Shown here: piece after piece, positions 15,301 to 21,092 of the stretch | Layout of the letters: the number at the start of each line of letters is the position of its first letter | Position numbering within the stretch: position 1 is the first letter of the stretch | Assembly: GCA_013698215.1 (NCBI GenBank) | Contig: JACCVJ010000302.1 | Span: forward strand, 1 to 21,092 | DNA length: 21,092 nucleotides | From: Tatlockia sp. | Lineage (GTDB): Bacteria > Cyanobacteriota > Cyanobacteriia > Cyanobacteriales > Chroococcidiopsidaceae | Reading direction: 5' to 3' | Program-made: the position numbers and the translations under genes | The notes under the pieces: generated by a model | The model's database searches: none | The model's input: the letters and a program-made list of their open reading frames with translations, nothing else | Told to the model about the DNA's origin: nothing

Positions 15301-18300
15301 GACGGCTAACCAGCCGCAAAGCTACTATTATCGTCAATACGTAGTTACATCAAATGATGTGACATATTGGACGCCCTGGGAGAAAGTGCCGGTTGACGTA
15401 CGCGGCGATCAAATTGCCCCTGTTGTCTGGAATCGCCGTTTGTATTTGTTTTGGGCGATTGTATCAAAGAAAACCGAAGAACCGCCTGTCGGGACAAGCG
15501 CGCCGCAAAAAGGCGAACCATACGACGAGTTGCAAATCGCTTGGAGTGAATATCGCAATGGCAAATGGTCATCGAAATATGTGACGGAGCAATCACTGAG
15601 GCTAACTGTAAAAACTCCGAGATTAACTGCATATACTCAAATAAATGGCACGTTAGTGGTGGTTTATGAAGAGGCTGAATACAGAGCCGTCTCCTATCCG
15701 CCCGGATTTAACATCAGCACTAATGAAGTTACACCTGCCCGGTCTGTCACGGAAATTTCGCGAAAAGCAAACGGGAGATTCTTATTTGACAACTGTCACG
15801 CTGGACTTAATCTCAAAGTTGAAAAATGGTCACGGAATCATACTGACGGCTACTCGGCAAGCCCGTATGACATTCAACTATTGGGAGATGGCTCTATTCA
15901 ACCCTTGCCGACGCTCAATTATAATAACGATGAAGGTCGTTTAATCGAACAACAACTTCGTCATTCATCACATGACTATTTTATTTTTGAAGATAACCAG
16001 CGCGCTTATTTCGTGCGCCTTGATGCGGAAGCAAACGATGGCGGGATTTCCGACATGCTTTACGATAAAGACCTTACCGGTCTTTACTTAAATAAAACCT
16101 CCGAAGCGTCGCCGGAGAAGTTTGATGAGAGCGCTGATCTCGGACGACCGTACTTTGATACATTGGCGCAAACAACCGCCGCTTCTAATTCCTGGATTAG
16201 TGCAAATGCGCGAATTGCTGCTCTTAGCTTGCAAAAAGAGCCGCAGATGAATTTCTTGGGCGGCACGATGACGCAACCCTCCCAAAATTTGGTTGAGATA
16301 AATAAGTCAATTCTAAGTCTTATTCCTGATTACCAGGTTTATAAGCGCGCACCAGATGCAAAGCTCACTTACGAAACCTTTTATCATCCGTTTGTCTGTG
16401 AATTTATCAAAAGTTTAGAGCGGGACGGTATTCCCGGAGTTTTAACCCTTGACAGTCAAAATCTCATATCAAGCCCGGTTTTTGAGTCACGCTACAAGCC
16501 GAATCCTTCTCATGTCGCTAAACCTTATCCGGTCGAGCGGGTTGATTTTGGTCAGATTAACGATTCTGCCACATATCGCACGACGGCGTATTCAACCTAT
16601 AACTGGGAATTATTCTTTCACGTGCCGATGTTGGTTGCCACAAGATTAAGCAATAATCAGCAATTTGAAGATGCTATTCGCTGGCTTCAGTATGTGTTTA
16701 ATCCGACCGACGGAGACGGCAAATACTGGAAGGTATTGCCGTTTACCAAAACACCGCAGGAAAACATTGATAAATTGCTCAAAGCCATTAATGCTAAAGA
16801 TGATGAAATGTTAAAGCAGTTAGCGGAATGGCGGGATCATCCTTTTCAGCCGCACTTAATCGCCCGCATGCGCCTTAGTGCTTATCAAAAATATGTGGTC
16901 ATGAAAATGATTGATATTGTCCTGGCTTGCGGCGATTATTATTTCCGCCAGGATACAATCGAATCAATCAATATTGCTCTGCAGTATTATGTCTGGTGTG
17001 CAGATATGCTAGGCGAACGTCCGCAGAAAATTCCTAATCGGAGCGCCTCGCAGCCAAAGACTTTTGCCGAGCTGCGAAAAAATCTCGACGGTTTTAGCAA
17101 CGCAATGATCGATTTTGAAAATAAGTTTCCAACCTATAGCGGAACTTCTCTTGTTCCTTCGCAATCATCGATCGGCTTACTGGGGATGAGACGATCCTTC
17201 TATTTCTGCATTCCACAAAATGACAAATTGCTCGGCTACTGGGATATGGTGCGGGATCGAATGTTTAAGATCCGTCATTGTATGGACATCGAAGGCGTGG
17301 TGCGTGAATTACCGCTCTTTGAACCACCGATCGACCCGGCGTTACTGGTTCAAGCGGCGGCGCGAGGCATAAGTTTAAGTAACGTCATGAACGACCTCAG
17401 TGCTTCGATGCCGCAACACAAATTTCCATACCTTTTACAAAAGTCAATAGACAGCTGCAGTGGTTTACAATCGTTAGGCAATACATTACTCGCCGCCCTG
17501 GAAAAGCGCGACGTCGAAAAACTTGTAGTGCTTCGTCAACAACATGAAAAGGTTATTTTAGACCTTGTTAAAAATGTGCGCGAAAAGCAAATTGAAGAAG
17601 CGGATACGGCAATCGAAGTTCTGAATCAAACGCGTGAGCGAGCCGTTGAACGTTATTTATACTTCCAAAAAAATCTCGGCGTCGAAGATTTGACCAAACC
17701 CGCTCCTGGAGCCCGAATCCCAATGAAAGCATTTCCCAATAGGGTAAGTAGCGCAGGCGGGGCTCATCTAATCGAGCAGGAAAAAAACGAGCTTGACGCA
17801 TCGCATTCGGCGCGTGACTGGCAGGTTAGAGCGGCCACAACCGAAATTCTGGCTAGTCTTTCATTTTATATTCCAACAGTAACAGCTAATGCTGCCCCTT
17901 GGGGAGTTGGGATTGATACTGTTGTTGCTGGAGGACATAATATTGGTCCGGCCTTAAAAGCAATCGCTGACTATCAAAGAAACCTTGGTGCTAAAGATGC
18001 TTACAATGCTAGCCATGCAGGCAAAATGGCAGGTTATGTAAGGCGAGAGATGGGGGATATTTTGCAAGCAAACGATGCCGCTTGTGAGATTATGCAAATT
18101 GATAAACAGATTCTAGCCGCCCGAATCCGTGTTGAGATTACTAAGCAAGAGTTAGTGAACCATGAAAAACAGATTAAAAACGCCGAGGTTATAGAAGAGT
18201 TTTTAACCTCGAAATATACGAATGAAGATCTTTATGCATGGATCGAGGGCAAAGCTAGTCAATTGTACTTTCAATACTTTCAACTAGCCTCCGATTGGGC

Positions 18301-19501
18301 TAAGAAAGCTGAACGCTCATTTCGTTTTAACTTAGGATTGACAACCTCGAATTTTATAAAACCAGGTGCTTGGGATAGCTTACGCAAAGGATTGATGGCT
18401 GGCGAAGCATTATCGCTCCAGCTGCGTCAAATGGATCTCGCTTATCACGACCAAAACAAACGCGAATACGAAATATCCAAACATATCTCGCTCATGCAAA
18501 TTAATCCAATGGCTTTAATTGAGTTGAGGCAGAATGGCGTGTGTGAATTTGAATTGCCCGAGTTTTTATTCGATTTTGATTTTCCCGGACATTATTTTCG
18601 GCGAATTAAATCCGTGAGCGTCAGCGTGCCTTGTATAATCGGTCCTTACACAGGTGTTAGCGGCACTTTAACCTTACTCAACAACCGCATTCGTTTTCAA
18701 AATATTACTAAAGATTACCCAGAAAAGTTTGACGAGGACGACGACCGATTTATACGCGACTATATTCCTCTTCAATCAATTGCCACAAGTACTGGACAGA
18801 ACGATAGCGGTTTATTTGAACTCAACTTCCGCGACGAACGTTACCTCCCGTTTGAGGGTGGCGGCGTGATCTCGCGCTGGCGGTTTGAGCTTCCGACAGA
18901 GTTTCGTCAATTCGATTACAACACGATTTCCGATGTTGTGCTGCACGTCAAGTATACATCGCGTGAAGGCGGCGAACAGCTTAAAGCAGAGGTCAACGAG
19001 GCGATTAGTAACATGTTTGAAAACGAAGAACAAAAGAGCTTGGCGCGAATGTTCAGCCTTCGACATGAATTTTCTACAGAGTGGAATAAATTCCTTAACC
19101 ATGCCGAGGCTAATGGAGATCACATACAAGCGTTTAGCTTGGTAAAAGAGCGTTTTCCGTTTCTATTTCAGAATAAGAAATATAACCTTAAACTTTATCA
19201 AGTTGGTTTAATTGCAGTGCCGAAAAGCGAAGAGAAAGATTTGGATTTAACCAGCCTAAAGCTGGATAAGCTTAAACCTAACTCTAACGAAACTAACTTA
19301 ATTACTGACGAAATTAAGTTAAAGGGGGCTGAGAAAATTGGGAACCTTGCATACTGCGTCGGTAGTTTCGATGGTATGGAAATTAGTAGTGATTCTAAAA
19401 AGTCAAAATGTTTGTTAACGATAAAAAAAGAAGGTGTTGAAGACACGCTCAAGCAAATTGAAGATATTTGGCTTGTTTGTCATTATACCGTTTCTGGGTA
19501 G
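9377..19501 (+). CDS. TcA: Tc toxin receptor-binding and channel subunit, extended
   Basis: This 3374-residue protein should form the pentameric bell that binds the target cell and injects the effector; well-studied TcA proteins are about 2500 residues. Seen in order: a peptidoglycan-binding-like domain (about 14-100; VINLQDAL then FDGTVKVVAIFQ); a transthyretin-like beta-sandwich (about 108-195; IVRGQV, then FDRDL and GWFEITYSTEQYR); VRP1 helices with the conserved FGSPELCECGHCQSVYSPAA (C738, C740, H742, C743); a second peptidoglycan-binding-like insert (about 975-1035); ABC-toxin N-terminal region and linker (about 1838-1960; YPENWIEPELRDDKT); neuraminidase-like region (about 1965-2240; WNRRLYLFWA); a hydrophobic Gly/Ala stretch (about 2818-2866) in the expected channel region; and the TcB-binding C-terminal part (about 2865-3210), ending IEDIWLVCHYTVSG. 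There is no signal peptide. It follows the TcB-TcC gene by 402 bp, the reverse of the usual TcA-first order, with its own ribosome binding site. Confidence 0.96.
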   Translation: MKPIQATVRRNDRGDNVINLQDALLLLLEKARFDLSDARRRELEEQLRAERDSQQYFDGTVKVVAIFQEQYRERFHMEINGEVDEPTAEALNKLLAESGAFEQANAEWIVRGQVIAADTAVNEIQVSIFDRDLLFRREGENAGQHLKTEVTKRNETRNEDGWFEITYSTEQYRSGDITRNGGSIPDLIFALSKDGQTLDKFKIYRLPDGEALREETIVSDEDLILGIQARKLEEVRILIDGDELRREASEYEKLWRAIELLLPIEAAADVTDAERERIVCGAGENLDEEKHRDVSFIVRETGFDYSLVNLFASACKLSAKPFNHSVSTVVLYGLARSDKHFTNLTALAVASASELKEALEQAIDKNFIPSLDRQTIESSINHILRTAPQEILNQVPFEGQPTFGERIDAALPDRAEQATMLRAYAENKGETVKFWEQLRDLPEFAERGKIERLQFALQIDVLTQSHVPLMKALQTEHNLTSTRQLLDFGEDQLRELLLRPDIGVPMNVPIDLPEQEAGNEELRRERQVDNYVAGVMGALQLALPTESVAKVLREVPATQIGDETTQTALNTFFVNATDEGMRSAGTHFDIRTTNIDNYLKELGEAVFNGVPEENRDKVISQVKRSQRLFNVSTDTETFKKLVGSGFDSARDIASIPQQTFLADFRDKLGEEEAKMIHSRSTNISTSTLHYYVILNDAINGVSPVGVKSLESNTQLDVQETIAKHIPNWQELFGSPELCECGHCQSVYSPAAYLVEILHFLEKSGKNANGFTPLDILIGKTDEATKKILVMGRRPDIAHLKLTCENTNTVLPYVDLVNEVLESLAIAYAAAKEENGRIDVDYNTIAAYDTADTTTPELKANPHYTNPDAYHTPDQPDVRARLDRVAYPVNLPYDHSLETARIYLEHLGAKLSVLLEKFGNDESGTRLAAETLGLSPSEYAVITAKNLDGADAEIGKNADELYGLVPELLPSLKTGDIGKSVAALKQILNTNGAALPLNLDPAKEVFDAATETVVKGFQQTQGLDQDATVKIGEWRALAATVSSFAEFILPNVRELLRRAQISYEELDKIVRMRFLNPEQNVFDVLERLRVPEAELLAFVQADFQNPGQGIIDALSVEGAELEDFTAWASEHFSGAAFEKLKKSFVLVAPTDDACNLDRMVLRRWDSAQPAIDVATWHKINRLIRLWRKLGWDLADLDIALIALQADDITPEVVEQLSLIRRVQEQFDLTVQQVVALWFTLDINRPDALYRKYFLSKAALKHDPAFKTDWKGDVLVGPGIKVKDHAPALLAAFRLKSDDLNALLPDETAPLTLESASEIARHTILARSLGVGITELIRLKELTGINNPFIKPTGDWALLRFTALAQLLQNVELSVPQLEYILKGKEDSSPEAPQKDVIERFIKDELKPGLEQVKKDFSVIVDPRGEITRARMMTLYDDAAVVNAFVQLLDGTADYSVKLNTLPGSITFPGNLAKRLRFDKHAKALFCRGALTNTELAQLAGLSGKPAYKAAINELGKKQQDILDQALSGTNTIKLSIPNAKDKLIDKSSFNSTGEADVEAIAEKFKFVLEKISPVLQDLEQRSLVKQKMAETFGAEITLIASLIDEDEQGKILLYCLDDNTQPLVEDFISPASLTKIRDAYVKLNKVVLLTATFQFKDAELASLNEMVDFNNLTFDVVEKLAQYFILKRQLPKSETLLADVFTASSKNKVIAVLADATGWSKELIGSLIDSEGLKWSLADLQDVGKLDLLRECMRLLNRLGIKAEQAFSWTRAAVEIEQSEDIKRVTKAKYDDDSWLKVAKPLSDSLRESQKNALIAYLLPRLRIENSNQLYEKLLIDVEMSPCMMTSRIKQAISSAQLFIQRCLMNLESQVLPSAIDTQQWKTMERAPFFMAKRQVFLYPENWIEPELRDDKTPFFKELESDILQNDVTDKNVEQALQNYLEKLDAVAKLQICGIFVQDDFEAQEKKKEVVHVFGRTANQPQSYYYRQYVVTSNDVTYWTPWEKVPVDVRGDQIAPVVWNRRLYLFWAIVSKKTEEPPVGTSAPQKGEPYDELQIAWSEYRNGKWSSKYVTEQSLRLTVKTPRLTAYTQINGTLVVVYEEAEYRAVSYPPGFNISTNEVTPARSVTEISRKANGRFLFDNCHAGLNLKVEKWSRNHTDGYSASPYDIQLLGDGSIQPLPTLNYNNDEGRLIEQQLRHSSHDYFIFEDNQRAYFVRLDAEANDGGISDMLYDKDLTGLYLNKTSEASPEKFDESADLGRPYFDTLAQTTAASNSWISANARIAALSLQKEPQMNFLGGTMTQPSQNLVEINKSILSLIPDYQVYKRAPDAKLTYETFYHPFVCEFIKSLERDGIPGVLTLDSQNLISSPVFESRYKPNPSHVAKPYPVERVDFGQINDSATYRTTAYSTYNWELFFHVPMLVATRLSNNQQFEDAIRWLQYVFNPTDGDGKYWKVLPFTKTPQENIDKLLKAINAKDDEMLKQLAEWRDHPFQPHLIARMRLSAYQKYVVMKMIDIVLACGDYYFRQDTIESINIALQYYVWCADMLGERPQKIPNRSASQPKTFAELRKNLDGFSNAMIDFENKFPTYSGTSLVPSQSSIGLLGMRRSFYFCIPQNDKLLGYWDMVRDRMFKIRHCMDIEGVVRELPLFEPPIDPALLVQAAARGISLSNVMNDLSASMPQHKFPYLLQKSIDSCSGLQSLGNTLLAALEKRDVEKLVVLRQQHEKVILDLVKNVREKQIEEADTAIEVLNQTRERAVERYLYFQKNLGVEDLTKPAPGARIPMKAFPNRVSSAGGAHLIEQEKNELDASHSARDWQVRAATTEILASLSFYIPTVTANAAPWGVGIDTVVAGGHNIGPALKAIADYQRNLGAKDAYNASHAGKMAGYVRREMGDILQANDAACEIMQIDKQILAARIRVEITKQELVNHEKQIKNAEVIEEFLTSKYTNEDLYAWIEGKASQLYFQYFQLASDWAKKAERSFRFNLGLTTSNFIKPGAWDSLRKGLMAGEALSLQLRQMDLAYHDQNKREYEISKHISLMQINPMALIELRQNGVCEFELPEFLFDFDFPGHYFRRIKSVSVSVPCIIGPYTGVSGTLTLLNNRIRFQNITKDYPEKFDEDDDRFIRDYIPLQSIATSTGQNDSGLFELNFRDERYLPFEGGGVISRWRFELPTEFRQFDYNTISDVVLHVKYTSREGGEQLKAEVNEAISNMFENEEQKSLARMFSLRHEFSTEWNKFLNHAEANGDHIQAFSLVKERFPFLFQNKKYNLKLYQVGLIAVPKSEEKDLDLTSLKLDKLKPNSNETNLITDEIKLKGAEKIGNLAYCVGSFDGMEISSDSKKSKCLLTIKKEGVEDTLKQIEDIWLVCHYTVSG

Positions 19502-19605
19502 CAACTTCACAGGAGAAAAATCCTAGCCGGGAGCGTTAAAACTTACGGCTTCCATGTCAGGTTTTGTTAGATTTAATTAATCAAGTTTGCCTAGTGCATT
19601 GTAAT

Positions 19606-20424
19606 TTAAGTTTTTGCAATAACATTTTCGTAATGACGGTTCAGTTTTTCTCGCGCGTTTTCAATGGTGAACTGCCATTTCACTTTGATTTCCAACTTGT
19701 TTCGTTCTTTGACAACTGATTCCAACTCGCGGCTCAAAGTTTCGATGTCGGGAATGCGCCGCGCCAGACATTGCCGGGAGAGTGCCGAGAGTTCCAACTC
19801 CGCCATATTGAGCCAACTGCCTTTTTTCGGCGTAAAGTGAAACTCAAAGCGTTTCATCAAAGCGTAGGCTTGTTCCGGCGGCAGATTCTCGTAAAAAGAC
19901 GAAGCATTGTGCGTGTTTAGATTATCCTGAACGAGGACGATTACTTCTGCCGTTGCCCATTCTCCAGATACTACCTGAGCAAAGCGGCAATAATCGGCTT
20001 TGGTTCTTCTTGGGTAAACTCTGACAATTCGTTTTCCCGTCAACGGCTCGAAAGCGACAAATACCGAAGCGACACCGCCGCGCTCATATTCATAATCGAA
20101 CTTTCGAGGCGCGCCCGGTTTCACCTCGATTGGCGCGGCTTTTTCGCCGAGCATCTGAAACGGCAGTTCGTCCAGACAAATCACGGGTCGCTTTTCATCA
20201 TACGGCAGATGATAAAGCGACACGACATCTTCCATTCGTGCCAGATACTCGCCCGTCATTTGCCCGATACACCACATCTTTTTCAAGTGCGGTTTCAACT
20301 CGTTTTTTTCAGTATTTGACCGACGTGATTGTGCGAAACCGCATCGACGAAACCGAACTCGACCGCTTTGTCGGCGAGCAGCCGCAAACTCCAGCGGGCG
20401 TGTCCTTCGGGTGCGGCGGAGCAA
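19606..20424 (-). CDS. IS630 transposase OrfB, DDE catalytic part
   Basis: This frame holds the DDE nuclease fold: ICLDELPFQ (D85 of the open frame), VQDNLNTHN (D167) and TPKKGSWLNMAE (E209), the usual three acidic positions of IS630 transposases. The first 38 or so residues of the open frame overlap OrfA, look unlike a protein (Arg-rich) and are probably not translated. The true product joins OrfA to this frame by a -1 shift near 20303-20309, giving about 373 residues, a normal length for the family. Cutting occurs at TA sites. The alternative is a simple inactivating frameshift, but the intact downstream frame and the A7 run argue for recoding. Confidence 0.88.
   Translation of the reverse strand: MLRRTRRTRPLEFAAARRQSGRVRFRRCGFAQSRRSNTEKNELKPHLKKMWCIGQMTGEYLARMEDVVSLYHLPYDEKRPVICLDELPFQMLGEKAAPIEVKPGAPRKFDYEYERGGVASVFVAFEPLTGKRIVRVYPRRTKADYCRFAQVVSGEWATAEVIVLVQDNLNTHNASSFYENLPPEQAYALMKRFEFHFTPKKGSWLNMAELELSALSRQCLARRIPDIETLSRELESVVKERNKLEIKVKWQFTIENAREKLNRHYENVIAKT
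20295..20312 (-). other. putative -1 frameshift site of the IS630 transposase
   Basis: On the minus strand the frame reads CTG AAA AAA ACG AGT TGA. The run of seven A (20309-20303) lies four codons before the OrfA stop, and a one-base backward slip enters the open DDE frame (GAA AAA AAC GAG). Both ribosomal slippage and RNA-polymerase slippage on A7 are possible. This arrangement is known for IS630-family elements. Confidence 0.7.
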
Positions 20425-20729
20425 GCCAGCGCGGTGATGCGGGCGCGCGCTTCGCCTGATATTTGAACGGGTTTGCCCGAACGCGGCTTTTCGCCTAATG
20501 CCGATTCGATTCCTTCAGTTAAAAAGCGGCATTTGACATTATAAACGGTGGACAAAGAGCAGCCTAAAAGGGCGGCTATTTGCGGCGGCGCGGTTTGCCT
20601 GTCGAGTAAATCAAGCATCCGCGCTCTGGTTTGTCGGCGATTGGAACTGCTGCCGCCCGAGAATAAAGTTTTCAAAGAACGTCGTTCTTCAGTTGAAAGC
20701 TGAATAAATTCTGTTTGTCGTGCCATCAT
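20295..20729 (-). CDS. IS630 transposase OrfA, helix-turn-helix DNA-binding part
   Basis: The 144-residue product starts MMARQTEFIQLSTEERRSLK and contains the helix-turn-helix typical of IS630 transposases (about 30-75; RQTARARMLDLL-type helix, then QIAALLGCSLSTVYNVKCRF), followed by a second winged-helix-like part with GKPRSG-type spacing to about residue 130. It binds the element ends. There is no Shine-Dalgarno before the double ATG at 20724-20729. The frame ends with TGA at 20295-20297 just after a run of seven A, where the -1 frame opens into the catalytic part. Alone it would be a DNA-binding protein without catalysis and could repress transposition. Confidence 0.88.
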   Translation of the reverse strand: MMARQTEFIQLSTEERRSLKTLFSGGSSSNRRQTRARMLDLLDRQTAPPQIAALLGCSLSTVYNVKCRFLTEGIESALGEKPRSGKPVQISGEARARITALACSAAPEGHARWSLRLLADKAVEFGFVDAVSHNHVGQILKKTS

Positions 20730-20822
20730 TGAACAATAACAATGAATTTTATTACTTGCAATAACTTAAATTACAAAGCACTAGGTGAACAACATTAGCA
20801 AGTTTAATATCAGGCAATGTCG

Positions 20823-20936
20823 CTAGAAGAAATCGTCAGGCGCAAAATCTTGCGGCGACAAAATATCAAATTCTTCATCCTCATTAGGTGGAGTTTCCCA
20901 GGCACACCAAAGGAAATTTGCGGAAAGTTTAGTTTC
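20823..20936 (-). pseudogene. possible C-terminal remnant of a lost gene
   Basis: A 37-codon minus-strand frame ends at TAG 20823-20825. It reads like the end of a real acidic protein: ETKLSANFLWCAWETPPNED, then an acidic-aromatic tail ending PDDFF. Two in-frame stops (20937-20942) lie just before it and there is no start codon. It may be the tail of a gene cut when the neighbouring elements arrived, or a chance frame. No family is recognised. Confidence 0.25.
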
Positions 20937-21002
20937 TTACTACAATCCAAAAAGAAAAAGCCCTTATACCAGTTCATTTTAGTTTATGCGTAAAATAGAA
21001 GG

Positions 21003-21092
21003 ATGAATTACTCCGAACTGATTGCCGAAACCGAAGCTGAATTAACCGGACTGGAAAACAAACAAAAACTGGTGCAGTTTCAAAAACGCCTT
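21003..21092 (+). CDS. start of an unidentified gene cut by the window edge, perhaps a second transposase
   Basis: ATG at 21003 opens a 30-codon frame to the window end (MNYSELIAETEAELTGLENK then QKLVQFQKRL). AGAAGG lies directly against the ATG, closer than an ideal ribosome binding site. The charged, helix-prone N-terminus resembles those of some helix-turn-helix transposases of the IS630 group, but 30 residues are too few to decide. The AT-rich sequence before it (from about 20964) has TATACC that could be an element end. Confidence 0.45.
   Translation, partial: MNYSELIAETEAELTGLENKQKLVQFQKRL

Larger units (their letters stand above)
19594..20781 (-). mobile_element. complete IS630-family insertion sequence, 1188 bp
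   Basis: The element is bounded by 26-bp inverted ends (19594-19619 and 20756-20781) that differ at two positions; both begin GTGC. TA flanks it on each side (19592-19593 and 20782-20783), the duplication expected of IS630-family elements. It holds one transposase split in two frames, reading on the minus strand. The transposase stop (19606-19608) lies within the left end. The element begins 92 bases after the TcA stop, so it leaves the toxin gene intact. Complete ends and an open catalytic frame suggest it may still be mobile. Confidence 0.9.

Noticed and set aside
20130..20459. 109-codon + strand frame across the transposase
   Set aside because: Opposite-strand shadow of the IS630 transposase, whose motifs are clear on the minus strand.
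1..21092. CRISPR array or tRNA/rRNA genes
   Set aside because: No regularly spaced repeats and no tRNA or rRNA signatures seen on either strand by reading.

Overview
The window carries a two-gene insecticidal-type Tc (toxin complex) locus on the + strand, flanked by small mobile elements. The large genes are moderate in GC by eye, and the spacers, especially positions 1-1000, are AT-rich. There are no rRNA, tRNA, phage or plasmid genes. The TcA carries extra peptidoglycan-binding-like and beta-sandwich domains, a layout seen in Tc-like proteins of environmental bacteria outside the classic Photorhabdus/Xenorhabdus/Yersinia group. The sequence alone does not name the species.

Layout: (1) 1-1000 is non-coding and rich in palindromes: a run of small hairpins, a long imperfect inverted repeat (229-508) and a 126-bp MITE-like element (512-637). 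(2) 1001-8974 encodes one 2657-residue protein that fuses TcB (SpvB domain, FG-GAP-like repeats, TcdB middle domains) to TcC (Rhs/YD repeats, Rhs core, variable C-terminal effector). (3) 8975-9376 is a 402-bp gap holding a 147-bp MITE with near-perfect 24-bp ends and an 8-bp target duplication, two tiny overlapping ORFs, a terminator-like hairpin and a good Shine-Dalgarno. (4) 9377-19501 encodes a 3374-residue TcA, about a third longer than the well-studied TcdA1. (5) 19594-20781 is a complete IS630-family element with TA duplication and a probable -1 frameshift transposase. (6) 20784-21092 has a possible gene-end remnant on the minus strand and the start of another, cut-off gene.

How the genes should work together: by analogy with Tc toxins, TcA forms the receptor-binding pentameric bell and translocation channel. 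The TcB-TcC part forms a hollow cocoon that encloses the self-cleaved C-terminal effector and docks on TcA through the TcB beta-propeller. Here the cocoon is one polypeptide and is encoded before TcA, so two genes would supply the whole toxin. The effector (about residues 2368-2657) has a Gly/Ala-rich hydrophobic stretch, a proline-rich linker and a basic C-terminal domain that I cannot assign; it is the most likely novel part of the window. No convincing immunity gene follows it.
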